Source of the DNA: Martelella mediterranea
GTDB lineage: Bacteria > Pseudomonadota > Alphaproteobacteria > Rhizobiales > Rhizobiaceae
Length of the DNA: 40,869 nucleotides
Direction: 5' to 3'
Assembly: GCF_004342225.1 (NCBI RefSeq)
Contig: NZ_SMAR01000032.1
Span: 1-40,869, forward strand
The position numbers and the translations under genes are program-made. The notes under the pieces were generated by a model. The model made no database searches, had not been told where the DNA came from, and worked only from the letters and a program-made list of their open reading frames with translations. Shown here in pieces: positions 16,759-24,262 of the stretch. Numbering within the stretch: position 1 is the stretch's first letter; each line of letters opens with the position of its first letter.

Positions 16759-17246
16759 TGCAGCGTTTGCTTGCTCAAAAGGCCGTTGATGGCCTGCGTG
16801 AAGCATCCCGTCGTGCCGTCGTCCAAGGCGGTGGGCCGGAACGTTTTCAATATGTCACGCGGCTCAATCAGAGCCAGCTTTCGAAATGCTGGATCTGTGA
16901 TCCCAGCCGGAAAAATCAGCTCGTTATGGCAGTCGATGTTGCTGTTGAGGCGGACATGGAAGCAGGCGCGCCGGTCATTCTTGGCGAAATGGCGCGGCTG
17001 GAAGGCTACCGGCTTGAGCGGGATGACTTTGAAGAGGCGGGCAAGGGTGGCCTTGGTATTGCCGATATCGGTACGTTTCAGGCGGCTTTTCATGCCCTGT
17101 CGCAATCGATGATGGATGCGGCAGCCGATGGACATGTTGATGCGCGTGAAGCTGCCGACATCCTCGAACATTTCGCGAAATTTTTGCGGGTCGCGCATGC
17201 CGTCGAGTGCAAGGCCCATGACTGCGACGATGGGGGCGAGGTGTGA
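16758..17246 (+). CDS. Putative phage CII/CP76-like regulatory protein
   Basis: A 162-residue early protein. The region around residues 15-85 (AVVQGGGPERFQYVTRLNQS, QLSKCW, MAVDVAVEADMEAGAPVILG, EMARLEGY) resembles the CP76/CII phage regulator layout: a helix-turn-helix followed by a residue block on dedicated 'days and doses' of lineage-specific helices. The C-terminal half contains a helical stretch, DAREAADILEHFAKFLRVAH. Position directly after cro fits a delayed-early regulator. The match is by eye, so function remains tentative. The ATG at 16758 is coupled to the 53-residue gene; a TTG one codon earlier is also possible. Confidence 0.55.
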   Translation: MQRLLAQKAVDGLREASRRAVVQGGGPERFQYVTRLNQSQLSKCWICDPSRKNQLVMAVDVAVEADMEAGAPVILGEMARLEGYRLERDDFEEAGKGGLGIADIGTFQAAFHALSQSMMDAAADGHVDAREAADILEHFAKFLRVAHAVECKAHDCDDGGEV

Positions 17247-17416
17247 TGAAGCCGAACGACACCAAACCTCAGACCGCTTCCAGCCGCTGCCGGATCATTT
17301 CCAGCTGCGGCTTTACCTTTTGCCTGACCTGTCACGGCAATGACTATGACGACCGCCCGTTTGCCTGCTGTTCACATCCACAAAATTCAAAGGAGCGCGC
17401 GCATGAACACGCATGA
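17246..17416 (+). CDS. 56-residue cysteine-rich early phage protein
   Basis: A short frame starting [20 protein letters not shown], coupled to the upstream gene by TGATG and overlapping the GapR-like gene by 14 bases. It has six cysteines (15, 21, 26, 29, 41, 42), including CLTCH and a CC pair. This could bind zinc or iron, but no known fold is recognised. Evidence for reality is junction style and uninterrupted tiling of the operon. Confidence 0.5.
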   Translation: MKPNDTKPQTASSRCRIISSCGFTFCLTCHGNDYDDRPFACCSHPQNSKERAHEHA

Positions 17417-17765
17417 CGATTCCTATGATCCGCTGGCCGTTGCCGGGCAGGATCGCACTGAAGAAAACCGCAAGGTCCGGAAAGATGTGAAAGCGGGTGG
17501 GCCGAATGTTGCGCGTGATCAGCTTCGCGCCTTCATCGAGCGGGTTGAGCGGCTGGAAGAGGAAAAATCGACAATCGCTGACGATATCAAGTCGGTCTAC
17601 AGCGAGGCAAAGGCCAGCGGTTTTGACACCAAGGCCATGCGCAAGATTGTCCGGCTTCGCGGTCAGGATGAGCAAAAGCTGGCTGAAGAAGAGGCGATCC
17701 TTGATAGCTACAAGGCCGCTCTTGGCATGTTGCCACTGTTTGAAAACGACGGTGATGCGGCATGA
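17403..17765 (+). CDS. GapR-like nucleoid-associated protein (DUF2312)
   Basis: A 120-residue DUF2312 protein. The core [40 protein letters not shown] and KIVRLR is the conserved helical region of GapR. In Caulobacter GapR binds overtwisted AT-rich DNA ahead of polymerases. The frame is open from 17340, but the ATG at 17403 follows AAGGAG and matches family length. A phage-encoded copy in an early operon could help phage replication or transcription (inference). Its stop overlaps the next start (ATGA). Confidence 0.88.
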   Translation: MNTHDDSYDPLAVAGQDRTEENRKVRKDVKAGGPNVARDQLRAFIERVERLEEEKSTIADDIKSVYSEAKASGFDTKAMRKIVRLRGQDEQKLAEEEAILDSYKAALGMLPLFENDGDAA

Positions 17766-18043
17766 GGGCGGCACGTATCATCAAGGTTATCTGCCCGGAA
17801 TGTGTCGGTCAGGGTTACCTTTCAGAGCGAAAATTGCGGTGCGCGATGTGTTGCGGGAATGGCCGTGTGAGCGTCTGCGATGCACGCCAGCACGCGATTT
17901 CATGCCGGAAAGCTGCGGACCGGCTCGGGCCGGGAACGCTTTATCGCGCCCGCCGTCAGAGGCTCTATCAGGTTGCCGAATGGGTCTTTGAAACCATCGG
18001 AGAATTGCCGCCGTGGCGACGCCACCGGGAGGTGACCTGGTGA
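17762..18043 (+). CDS. Small zinc-finger protein (DnaJ-type CxxCxGxG repeats)
   Basis: A 93-residue protein with two motifs, CPECVGQGY (about 11-19) and CAMCCGNGR (about 27-35). This is the two-half zinc site found in DnaJ cysteine-rich domains. The rest is basic, with [12 protein letters not shown] helical. Similar short proteins are common in phage early operons, but their role is unknown. It is coupled on both sides (ATGA upstream, GTGA downstream). Confidence 0.75.
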   Translation: MRAARIIKVICPECVGQGYLSERKLRCAMCCGNGRVSVCDARQHAISCRKAADRLGPGTLYRARRQRLYQVAEWVFETIGELPPWRRHREVTW

Positions 18044-18780
18044 CAGAGCTGCGCGTCCTTATCGGTTGCGAGACATCGGGTGTGGTGCGCCGCGCTTTTG
18101 CTGCGCTGGGGCATGACGTGTGGTCGTGCGATATTCTGCCTGCCGAAGATGGCAGCAACCGGCATATCATCTGCGATATCCGCGAAATCCTGCATGATGG
18201 CTGGGATTTATTGGCCGTGATGCATCCGCCGTGCACGCGGCTGTGCAACAGCGGTGTGCGCTGGCTTTCCGGTCCGCCTAAGAATGCGCCGAATGAGGCG
18301 ACGCTGGCGGAAAAGCAGGCTTGGCCGGTTCTTTCTGTTGATGACCGGAGAGCCATCATGTGGCGGCTGCTGGATGAAGGCGCGGCGTTGTTTTCCGCCT
18401 GCTGGAACGCACCGGTTGACCGGGTAGCGATTGAAAACCCGGTGATGCACCGTCACGCCAAAGAACGGATCGTCAACTATCAGAAACCGGCGCAGACCGT
18501 GCAGCCGTGGTGGTTTGGCAATCGTGCGTTCAAGGCGACCTCGTTTTACCTGCGCGGGCTGCCACCTCTCATGGAAACCGATCGGCTGGAGCCGCCCAAA
18601 CGCGGCACAGACGAACACAAGAAATGGTCGATTGTGCATCGGGCTTCACCGGGGCCTGACCGCTGGCGACTCAGATCACGAACATATCCGGGCATTGCCT
18701 ATGCAATGGCCGATCAATGGGGCGGGGCGGCCTTATCAGCTGCCACTGCCTTGAATGGTGTACTGGAGGTGGCGTCATGA
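18040..18780 (+). CDS. Cytosine-C5 methyltransferase-like phage protein
   Basis: A 246-residue protein with a Rossmann-type start (LRVLIGCETSGVVRRAFAAL), an acidic strand end WSCDI, a PPC motif at 63-65 (MHPPCTRLCNSG) and IENP at 131-134. These parallel motifs I, II, IV (PC) and VI (ENV) of m5C methyltransferases, but the protein is short and no clear target-recognition domain is seen. It may modify phage DNA or be a divergent relative. The GTG start at 18040 has GGGAGG 7 bases upstream and overlaps the previous stop. An ATG at 18013 is less likely. Confidence 0.65.
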   Translation: MTELRVLIGCETSGVVRRAFAALGHDVWSCDILPAEDGSNRHIICDIREILHDGWDLLAVMHPPCTRLCNSGVRWLSGPPKNAPNEATLAEKQAWPVLSVDDRRAIMWRLLDEGAALFSACWNAPVDRVAIENPVMHRHAKERIVNYQKPAQTVQPWWFGNRAFKATSFYLRGLPPLMETDRLEPPKRGTDEHKKWSIVHRASPGPDRWRLRSRTYPGIAYAMADQWGGAALSAATALNGVLEVAS

Positions 18781-19610
18781 GCGAGATGCCTTATGTGCGG
18801 TTCTATATGTCTGACTGGCTTTCTGCCACACGTGGCATGAAGGCGGCGGAAATGGGCGTGTACTTCACGCTGCTGGCGCTGATGTATGAGCGCGGCGAGC
18901 CTTTGACTGAAAACCATGAGCGGCTGGCGCGGCAATGCGGGTGCACCAAAAAGGTGTTTTCGCAATACCTCGATGTGTTTGTCGATGACGGCAAAATCAT
19001 CCGGGTTGAGGGCGGCCTCTGGAACCGGCGCGTGGAAAAAGAATTTCAATTTCGCGAAAAAAGTTCGGAGGACAAAAAACAGGCTGCGAAAAAACGCTGG
19101 AAAAAAGACAATAAAAACAATGCCTCGGATATGCAGCCGCATAGCACCTGCAATGCAGATGCAATGCTAAAGCCAGAAGCCAGAGTTAAGAAAGAAAGTG
19201 TTCCTAAAGGAACACAAAAGAAATCCGCAAAATCTGTTCTCTGCGAAGTGCTTTCACCCGACATCGCCGATGCCGTGATCGAACACCGTAAAGCGCTGCG
19301 CAAGCGGCTTTCGGTTCATGCGGCTGAACTGCTTTCCCACAAATTCGCCCTGATGCCTGAGCCTGACCGGGCGGCTGAAACGATGATCGGTCGCGGCTGG
19401 CAGGGTTTCGAGCCGGGCTGGGTGGCCGAACGCCCGAAGCAGGCGGCCAGAGCCTCGCCGGGCAAGCCTTCTCGCAGCGAGGAAATCAGAGATCACAATC
19501 AGCGCGTTCGAACGGGTTTGCGCAAACGGATGGGGCAAAGCGATGACAACGAAAGTGGCAACATTATCGACATCAGCCGGGGAGATTGGTCAGTTGCGCG
19601 AAGCGGTTAA
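18777..19610 (+). CDS. DUF1376 phage replication-associated protein
   Basis: A 277-residue protein. The N-terminal YVRFYMSDWLSATRGMKAAE then MGVYFTLLALMYE is the DUF1376 domain, a winged-helix-like module common at the position of replication initiator genes in prophages. A basic linker follows (EDKKQAAKKRWKKDNKNN). ATG at 18777 is preceded by GGAGG and overlaps the methyltransferase-like stop. By analogy with lambda O it may start phage replication, but no origin repeats were recognised in it. Confidence 0.8.
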   Translation: MSEMPYVRFYMSDWLSATRGMKAAEMGVYFTLLALMYERGEPLTENHERLARQCGCTKKVFSQYLDVFVDDGKIIRVEGGLWNRRVEKEFQFREKSSEDKKQAAKKRWKKDNKNNASDMQPHSTCNADAMLKPEARVKKESVPKGTQKKSAKSVLCEVLSPDIADAVIEHRKALRKRLSVHAAELLSHKFALMPEPDRAAETMIGRGWQGFEPGWVAERPKQAARASPGKPSRSEEIRDHNQRVRTGLRKRMGQSDDNESGNIIDISRGDWSVARSG

Positions 19611-20046
19611 ACCGGCCAACGATCATCAGGCCGATATCATGCTGGACAAGCTGATGGACCGGGGTTTCGTGGTGCCGGACAGCGTGAACCCGGATGAAGC
19701 GGGCGAGTACTATGCGGAAGTGCTGCGGGGCAAGCCTATCGGTGCGATGCGCCGGGTGTTCGACAATCTTCGGTTTGGTCGTTATCCGCGCTATCAGTCC
19801 TTTCTGCCGAAACCGGCTGAGCTTTCAGCGCTGATCGATGATGCCGCAAAGCACGACCGGGAAATGCTGCGGCTGGAGCGGGAAAAGGCGGAGCGCGAGC
19901 AGGAACGTCTGGAGGCGCAGAAGCGACGGAAACTTACCCCGGAGGAGCAAGAGCGGCGGCGCGAAAAGGTTCGGAAAGCCGTGGCAGAGCTGGCGAAATC
20001 AGCGGCTGAGCAGTCGCGTGGTGGAGGCGATGATGACGAAAGCTGA
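19543..20046 (+). CDS. Phage early protein of unknown function, charged C-terminus
   Basis: A 167-residue protein whose last 75 residues are a highly charged predicted helix (LRLEREKAEREQERLEAQKR). The N-terminal half contains DRGFVVPDSVNPDEAGEYYA and FDNLRFGRYPRYQSFLPKPA, which may be a small folded domain. Starting at the ATG at 19543 it overlaps DUF1376 by 68 bases. A TTG at 19594 preceded by GGGGAG would shorten the overlap to 17. Replication helper is a guess from position. Confidence 0.65.
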   Translation: MTTKVATLSTSAGEIGQLREAVKPANDHQADIMLDKLMDRGFVVPDSVNPDEAGEYYAEVLRGKPIGAMRRVFDNLRFGRYPRYQSFLPKPAELSALIDDAAKHDREMLRLEREKAEREQERLEAQKRRKLTPEEQERRREKVRKAVAELAKSAAEQSRGGGDDDES

Positions 20047-20764
20047 AGACCGCAAAGCCGTTCGCAAGGCCTTTCTGAAATTCTATCGCCAGTGGCCCAC
20101 CTATGGCGAAGACAGCGACGAACGCGCCTTTGCCGAATGGCAGGCTTTGACGGCTGAAGAGCGTGATGCTGCAACTTCGATGCTTTCAGGCTTTCTGACG
20201 TTTGAGGCGATGCATGGTCGGCAGGTAAAATTTGCCGCCAGCACCTACCTGAAGGATCGCCGCTGGCAGGGTGTGCCGGAAGGGCTTTCCAGCGCATCTG
20301 GTCCGGTGAATGCTGCGACCTATGGCAAGGCATGGATGGCTGAACGGTTTGCGCGACTTGGTGCACCGTGTGCCCGGCTGCCGTCGCTGACACGGTTTCA
20401 GGAATGGGAAATCCGGCAGGGGCATGTTGACCGGAATGCCCTGTGGCTTGAGCGCCAGCGCAAGATGGGCTGGCCGCACGTCAACGCGATGCATGAACAG
20501 GCCGTGGTTCAGCCCGCTAAGGGCGCACGTGTTTCGCCGGAGATTGCGCTTTTAGGTTCTGCTTTTGAGGCGGTGCGTGTGGGCAGCGATGAATGGGACG
20601 CTTGGATGCGCGAACACGCTGAATGCGGCTGGCCGTGGCTGCCTGACACCGGTCGGCATGAATGGGTTTATTTCCCGCGCCTTGATGGGGGAAAGCCTTC
20701 TGATGCGCTGTCGGCATTCTTCGAAAAGCTGGAACAGATGCAGGGCAGGGAGGCAGCTGAATGA
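20033..20764 (+). CDS. Phage early protein of unknown function
   Basis: A 243-residue protein starting MTKAEDRKAVRKAFLKFYRQ. GGAGG is five bases before the ATG at 20033; the frame is open much further upstream, but that part is the shadow of the previous gene. The segment ERDAATSMLSGFLTFEAMHG with STYLKDRRW resembles proteins of alphaproteobacterial prophage replication regions (recollection only). Tryptophan-rich C-terminus, about 11 Trp overall. Its stop overlaps the NusG-like start by four bases. Confidence 0.72.
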   Translation: MTKAEDRKAVRKAFLKFYRQWPTYGEDSDERAFAEWQALTAEERDAATSMLSGFLTFEAMHGRQVKFAASTYLKDRRWQGVPEGLSSASGPVNAATYGKAWMAERFARLGAPCARLPSLTRFQEWEIRQGHVDRNALWLERQRKMGWPHVNAMHEQAVVQPAKGARVSPEIALLGSAFEAVRVGSDEWDAWMREHAECGWPWLPDTGRHEWVYFPRLDGGKPSDALSAFFEKLEQMQGREAAE

Positions 20765-21396
20765 TAGCTTATGGTGAGATTGCAGCAAACGCCTTTGAGG
20801 CCGTTCCGGAGAAGTTCGAAGACCGGATGCGGCGCATTCGCAGGCAGTATCGTTTCCGCCTCAAACAGCCGGTTGGTGATGATGCGCCGTGGTTCGTGCT
20901 TTGTGTCAGAACCGGCTGCGAAAAACGCGTTGAAGAGGCATTGGGTGAGGCAGGTGTCGAGGTGTTTGTGCCGATGCGCAAGGGCAAGGCACGCAAGCGG
21001 CGCGGGCGCTGGCTGCCACCGAAGGATGAGGTTTTGATGATTGGCTATGTTCTGATCCGGTGCGTTTGTTCGAATGAGACGATGAACGCGCTGATGAGCT
21101 TTGAGCATGTGGCTGGCATACTGGGTGGCTGGGAAAAGCCATTCGCTGTCGGCCCTGAGAAGGTGATGAATATCAATTGCCTGGCGCGATCCGGTGAATT
21201 CAATTATGAGCGCGCTGTTGCGATCTCGCTGAAGGCTGGTGAGGTTATCCGGATAGCGGGCGGAATTTTTTCGGGCCTGTGTGGTGAGGTTGTTACGCCC
21301 AATGGCACGGGCAAAGGCGACGTGGTGGTCGAGGTGGAAATGTTCGGTCAGAAAACACCTGCAATTTTACCTCTTGCAATGATCGAAAAAATGTGA
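20761..21396 (+). CDS. Phage-encoded NusG-family protein (candidate antiterminator)
   Basis: A 211-residue NusG paralogue. The NGN domain, about residues 43-145, begins WFVLCVRTGCEKRVEEALGE with AGVEVFVP (69-71 is FVP). A KOW-like domain, about 158-195, contains LKAGEVIRIAGGIFSGLCGE. NusG/RfaH proteins ride on RNA polymerase and change pausing and termination. It is the last gene of the early operon, where lambda has Q, and two copies of a stem-plus-terminator element follow before the late genes. A role as late-gene antiterminator is inference. It is not the host nusG, which is expected in the secE-nusG-rplK cluster. Confidence 0.85.
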   Translation: MIAYGEIAANAFEAVPEKFEDRMRRIRRQYRFRLKQPVGDDAPWFVLCVRTGCEKRVEEALGEAGVEVFVPMRKGKARKRRGRWLPPKDEVLMIGYVLIRCVCSNETMNALMSFEHVAGILGGWEKPFAVGPEKVMNINCLARSGEFNYERAVAISLKAGEVIRIAGGIFSGLCGEVVTPNGTGKGDVVVEVEMFGQKTPAILPLAMIEKM

Positions 21397-21438
21397 ATGC
21401 TTTGGGACAGGATGCTTCGGTTCTTAGTGGAGCTTGCT

Positions 21439-21524
21439 CTCACGCCCGAAACCCTGCCCTTACGATAGCCGATCGGCAATGCGATTAAGGGCCAGTGCGT
21501 GAGCTATATCTTTTTCCTTTTTTT
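21439..21524 (+). terminator. Possible terminator of the early phage operon
   Basis: A two-part stem forms from CTCACGC (21439-21445) with GCGTGAG (21497-21503) and, inside it, GCCCTTA (21456-21462) with TAAGGGC (21486-21492). The inner loop holds the palindrome GCCGATCGGC. After seven bases a T-rich tract TTTTTCCTTTTTTT runs from 21511 to 21524. The stems are interrupted, so strength is uncertain. The T-tract could instead belong to the promoter of the element that follows. Confidence 0.45.
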
Positions 21525-21527
21525 GTG

Positions 21528-21608
21528 TAATATGATGTTCACAACCAATGGATGGGTGCGCCGTTCGACCTGGTTGTGCGATACGCGGATCGCTGAGGCG
21601 GTCCGCGT
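21528..21608 (+). ncRNA. Structured element, copy 1 (stem plus terminator-like hairpin)
   Basis: After the -10-like TATGAT (21531-21536), CACAACCA (21540-21547) pairs with TGGTTGTG (21571-21578). The apical core AATGGATGGGTGCGCCGTT (21547-21565) differs from copy 2 at one base in 19. A second hairpin, ACGCGGATCGC with GCGGTCCGCGT (21583-21608), follows with only a weak T-tract (TCTGTCTTTT). An indel of one base in the loop breaks any shared reading frame while both stems are kept, which favours RNA structure over coding. Confidence 0.55.
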
Positions 21609-21689
21609 TCTGTCTTTTGCGGTAAAGGAAGACACCGAAAACTCAGAGAGTGCGCAAAGAGATAACGGTTGTCTCGCCACCTGTCGGAG

Positions 21690-22835
21690 CTACTGGCTGC
21701 GAACAGCATTTCTTGCCATTGCGGCAATCAGGTCGGTTCGGGTGACGATCCCGATAATTCTGTCACCTTCAAGAATGGGAACGGCATCAACTTCACCCTC
21801 GGCCATCATCGGAAGCAGGGCGGCAACCGGGGTATCTTTTGCTGCCCTTGGGCCGGTGGTGGACATGATCCGACGGGCGTTCACTGTTTTTTCGCGGTCT
21901 CTGGCGAGTAACCGCCGGAATGCCAGTGTGAAGTCACTATTTTCCTGAAAGCCGGGTTCTCGGGCCTGATTGATCAGATGGATCTGGAATATTACACCAA
22001 GAAATTCATCATTCGTGCCAATGACGGGCAGTGAGGTAAAGCTGTGGTATCTGAACAGGTCCGCAACTTCTTTTAACCCGGTGTCCGGCCCGACTGTGAT
22101 CAGATCTCTGGACATTATGTCCTCTGCTTTCAGAGGTGTTGTCGTGTGGGTCGCGGCTTGTAGTTCCGCAGCTCCTATCAATCTGGCCAGATCTTCGACG
22201 CCAAGGTTGAATGACTGGCGATATCTTTCAAGGATCTCTGTCAGCTCACCCTCAGACAATCCCAGCCGTTCCGATGGATTGCGATCTTCTGTATGGTGTT
22301 TGCTTGGATCATCGAACTGGCGGAACGGGTAACGTCGCCCGGTGAGACGGGCATATGCAGCTGCGACAAGGACAAGTGCTACGGTACCAATCGCGACAGG
22401 CGCCAGCGCGAACCAGAAACCCAGTTGATCAATCGCCTCCGGGCTCATGACGGCCGTCATTGCGACAGCACCTGCTGGCGGATGGACTGCACGGCAGAGA
22501 ACTGTTGCGATGATGGAAAGACCGACAGCCAGCGCCACACTCAACGTCAGATCTGAAACAGCCATTCCGACGGCCACGCCGATCAGGGCTGCTATTGTGT
22601 TGCCGACGATGGCAGACCAGGGCTGTGCCAGTGGGCTATTGGGGACAGCGAACAGCAAAACCGACGTCGCGCCGAAAGGGGCAACCAGATAAAGCCCGAG
22701 TTGCAAATCTATAGCCGGTGATAACAGGAACAAACCCACCAGACCAAGGCCGACGAATGCACCGATCCCTGCGCGGAAAGCTTCTTTTGAAGATGCATGT
22801 GAAACGGCTGGACCAAAAGAGCGGTGAAAGTGCAA
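21690..22835 (-). CDS. HPP-family membrane protein with tandem CBS domains
   Basis: A 381-residue inner-membrane protein. The N-terminal half (about 18-165) has several hydrophobic segments and the family motif HPPAGA at 118-123. The C-terminal half (about 240-375) is a pair of CBS domains (EDIMSRDLITVGPDTGLKEV; PILEGDRIIGIVTRTDLIAA), probably an adenine-nucleotide sensor. Plant plastid HPP proteins have been linked to nitrite transport; the bacterial substrate is not established. The start is TTG at 22835 with AGGAG 9 bases upstream. It runs against the phage genes and is bracketed by two copies of the structured element, so it is probably cargo. Confidence 0.88.
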   Translation of the reverse strand: MHFHRSFGPAVSHASSKEAFRAGIGAFVGLGLVGLFLLSPAIDLQLGLYLVAPFGATSVLLFAVPNSPLAQPWSAIVGNTIAALIGVAVGMAVSDLTLSVALAVGLSIIATVLCRAVHPPAGAVAMTAVMSPEAIDQLGFWFALAPVAIGTVALVLVAAAYARLTGRRYPFRQFDDPSKHHTEDRNPSERLGLSEGELTEILERYRQSFNLGVEDLARLIGAAELQAATHTTTPLKAEDIMSRDLITVGPDTGLKEVADLFRYHSFTSLPVIGTNDEFLGVIFQIHLINQAREPGFQENSDFTLAFRRLLARDREKTVNARRIMSTTGPRAAKDTPVAALLPMMAEGEVDAVPILEGDRIIGIVTRTDLIAAMARNAVRSQ

Positions 22836-22977
22836 GCCGGGCTACTCCTGTTTGATACGGGTCTGGCATGTCAAAGGATTGATAATTCTCAATTGCCGGA
22901 CTCAGAGAAAGGCAGGCTTCTAGATTATCCGTCAGGTTTTCACCAATAGGCAAGCTATCGGCATTTCGCCATTTTGA

Positions 22978-23064
22978 TGTATATTAGAATTCACAACTAA
23001 TGGATGGGGGCGCCGTTGAATTTGTTGTGCTGAGAAGCGGATCGCGTATGCGGTCCGCTTTTTT
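22978..23064 (+). ncRNA. Structured element, copy 2 (stem plus strong intrinsic terminator)
   Basis: A -10-like TATATT (22980-22985) precedes CACAAC (22992-22997), which pairs with GTTGTG (23024-23029). The apical core is AATGGATGGGGGCGCCGTT (22999-23017). A 10-bp hairpin AGCGGATCGC/GCGGTCCGCT (23036-23059, loop GTAT, one G-U) runs into T5 at 23060-23064, a classic terminator. The predicted product is about 75 nt if transcription starts near 22992. It ends 30 bases before the first late gene, so readthrough would be needed for late expression from this promoter. Confidence 0.6.
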
Positions 23065-23093
23065 CGTATGAGGGCAGAGAGGTTTTTCTGCCC

Positions 23094-23834
23094 ATGATTT
23101 CCACACAGATAGAGATTGATCTGACGCGCTTTGAGGCAAAGCTGACATCTGCCCAGCGCCGTGAGCTGCCGAAGGCGGAAATGCTGGCGCTGAACTGGCT
23201 GGCCTATGACGGGATGAAGGCTGTCCGGTCAAAGATGAAGGTGGTGTTTGACCGGCCAACGCCTTACGCGATGCGCGGGATCATCTATGACAAGGCCAGT
23301 CTTGCTGACCGGACGGCGTCTGTTGTTGCCACCGGGGACCGGACTAAGGGCGGGCTTCCGGCCACAGCCTTTCTTGGCCCGGAAATCCATGGCGGGATGC
23401 GTCGGCACAAAGCCTTCGAGGAGCAGCTCATCGGGCGCGGACTGATGGCACGCAATGAGGTGGCTGTGCCAGCGCGGATGGCGCCGCTTGATCGCTACGG
23501 CAACATGTCGAAGGGGTTTCTAAACCGTGTGATGCGGGATTTGCGGATTGATTATCGCGGAGCAGGTGCAACGCGGGTGCCTAAGAACAGTTCGCGGCGC
23601 AAACGCAAGGCCAAACCCAACCAGTATTTTGTGCCGCAGGGCAGGCCGGATCTGATCAAGGGTATCTGGTTTTCCGGACGCGGTGAGGGCGGCAGAGAAT
23701 TCTATCCGGTCATCTTGTTTGTGAAGGCGACGTCCTATCGTGAGCGGCTGAAGCTGCAGAAGATTGTGACTGAGCTTGTGCGCAGCAAGAAAGACCGAAC
23801 GTTTAAGCGGGCATTCCGGAAGGTGTTTGACTGA
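23094..23834 (+). CDS. Phage protein of unknown function (structural-type)
   Basis: A 246-residue basic protein at the head of the late region. Recognisable conserved stretches are MKVVFDRPTPYAMRGIIYDK, GKGG-like TKGGLPATAFLGPEIHGGMR and VPARMAPLDRYGNMSKGFLN. I recall similar proteins near terminase genes of lambdoid phages of proteobacteria. Function is not known to me; a role in packaging or tail completion is only positional. Ribosome-binding site is weak (GAGG 11 bases upstream). Confidence 0.75.
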   Translation: MISTQIEIDLTRFEAKLTSAQRRELPKAEMLALNWLAYDGMKAVRSKMKVVFDRPTPYAMRGIIYDKASLADRTASVVATGDRTKGGLPATAFLGPEIHGGMRRHKAFEEQLIGRGLMARNEVAVPARMAPLDRYGNMSKGFLNRVMRDLRIDYRGAGATRVPKNSSRRKRKAKPNQYFVPQGRPDLIKGIWFSGRGEGGREFYPVILFVKATSYRERLKLQKIVTELVRSKKDRTFKRAFRKVFD

Positions 23835-23840
23835 GTGATA

Positions 23841-24125
23841 TCAGGCAGGCTGATCGATGTCGGTTGGGCTTGATGCGCGGCGGGCGCGGATAAGCTCGCC
23901 CATGAAGCGCCACTTCACTTCAACAGCCCCGGCTTCAACGGCAAGCTTTCGGCGCGAAACCGGAATATCGTAATGTTCTTTGGCGGTACCGGCATACTGC
24001 ACCCAGCGACGCTGAAGGCCGATCTGGTCAGCCATGGCATGCAGCTCCTCGCTGGTGTCGGCTAGCATATGGCACATGACCATGCCTTTGAACGGCCAGC
24101 GGGTATCATCGACGTAAACAGCCAT
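23841..24125 (-). CDS. DUF4031 domain protein
   Basis: A 94-residue small protein beginning MAVYVDDTRWPFKGMVMCHM and continuing with LADTSEELHAMADQIGLQRR. This is the DUF4031 signature, including acidic DD and the HM pair. Function unknown. It is encoded against the late genes in the gap before the small terminase gene and has its own upstream space (24126-24354). Like the other leftward genes here it is probably accessory cargo. Confidence 0.85.
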   Translation of the reverse strand: MAVYVDDTRWPFKGMVMCHMLADTSEELHAMADQIGLQRRWVQYAGTAKEHYDIPVSRRKLAVEAGAVEVKWRFMGELIRARRASSPTDIDQPA

Positions 24126-24238
24126 CGGTCTTGCTTTGCTTTTTTGTCTTGGCGGTGAGCGTGCCGTCTTATTCGAAACGCTGGTTTTGTCAACGAAACC
24201 GGCCCTCTGCAGACTTCACAGTTTTGCGACGGGTCCTT

Positions 24239-24262
24239 ACCCGGGCCCTTGGCCCTGCGGGT
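24239..24262. other. GC-rich inverted repeat upstream of small terminase (possible packaging region)
   Basis: ACCC-GGGCC, loop CTT, GGCCC, a three-base bulge TGC, then GGGT forms a 9-bp hairpin. It lies in the 229-base non-coding gap between DUF4031 and the small terminase gene, where cos-type phages carry their packaging site. AT-rich repeats (TTAAAATTAAAATTAAG) occur at about 24322-24340. No cos consensus is known for this phage, so assignment is weak. Nothing else was recognised in this gap. Confidence 0.3.

Noticed and set aside
23000-23071. Tiny 23-codon frame MDGGAVEFVVLRSGSRMRSA inside element copy 2, and an MGAP-type peptide in another frame
   Set aside because: The one-base indel between the two copies breaks each frame, while both stems are kept; RNA structure explains the conservation better.
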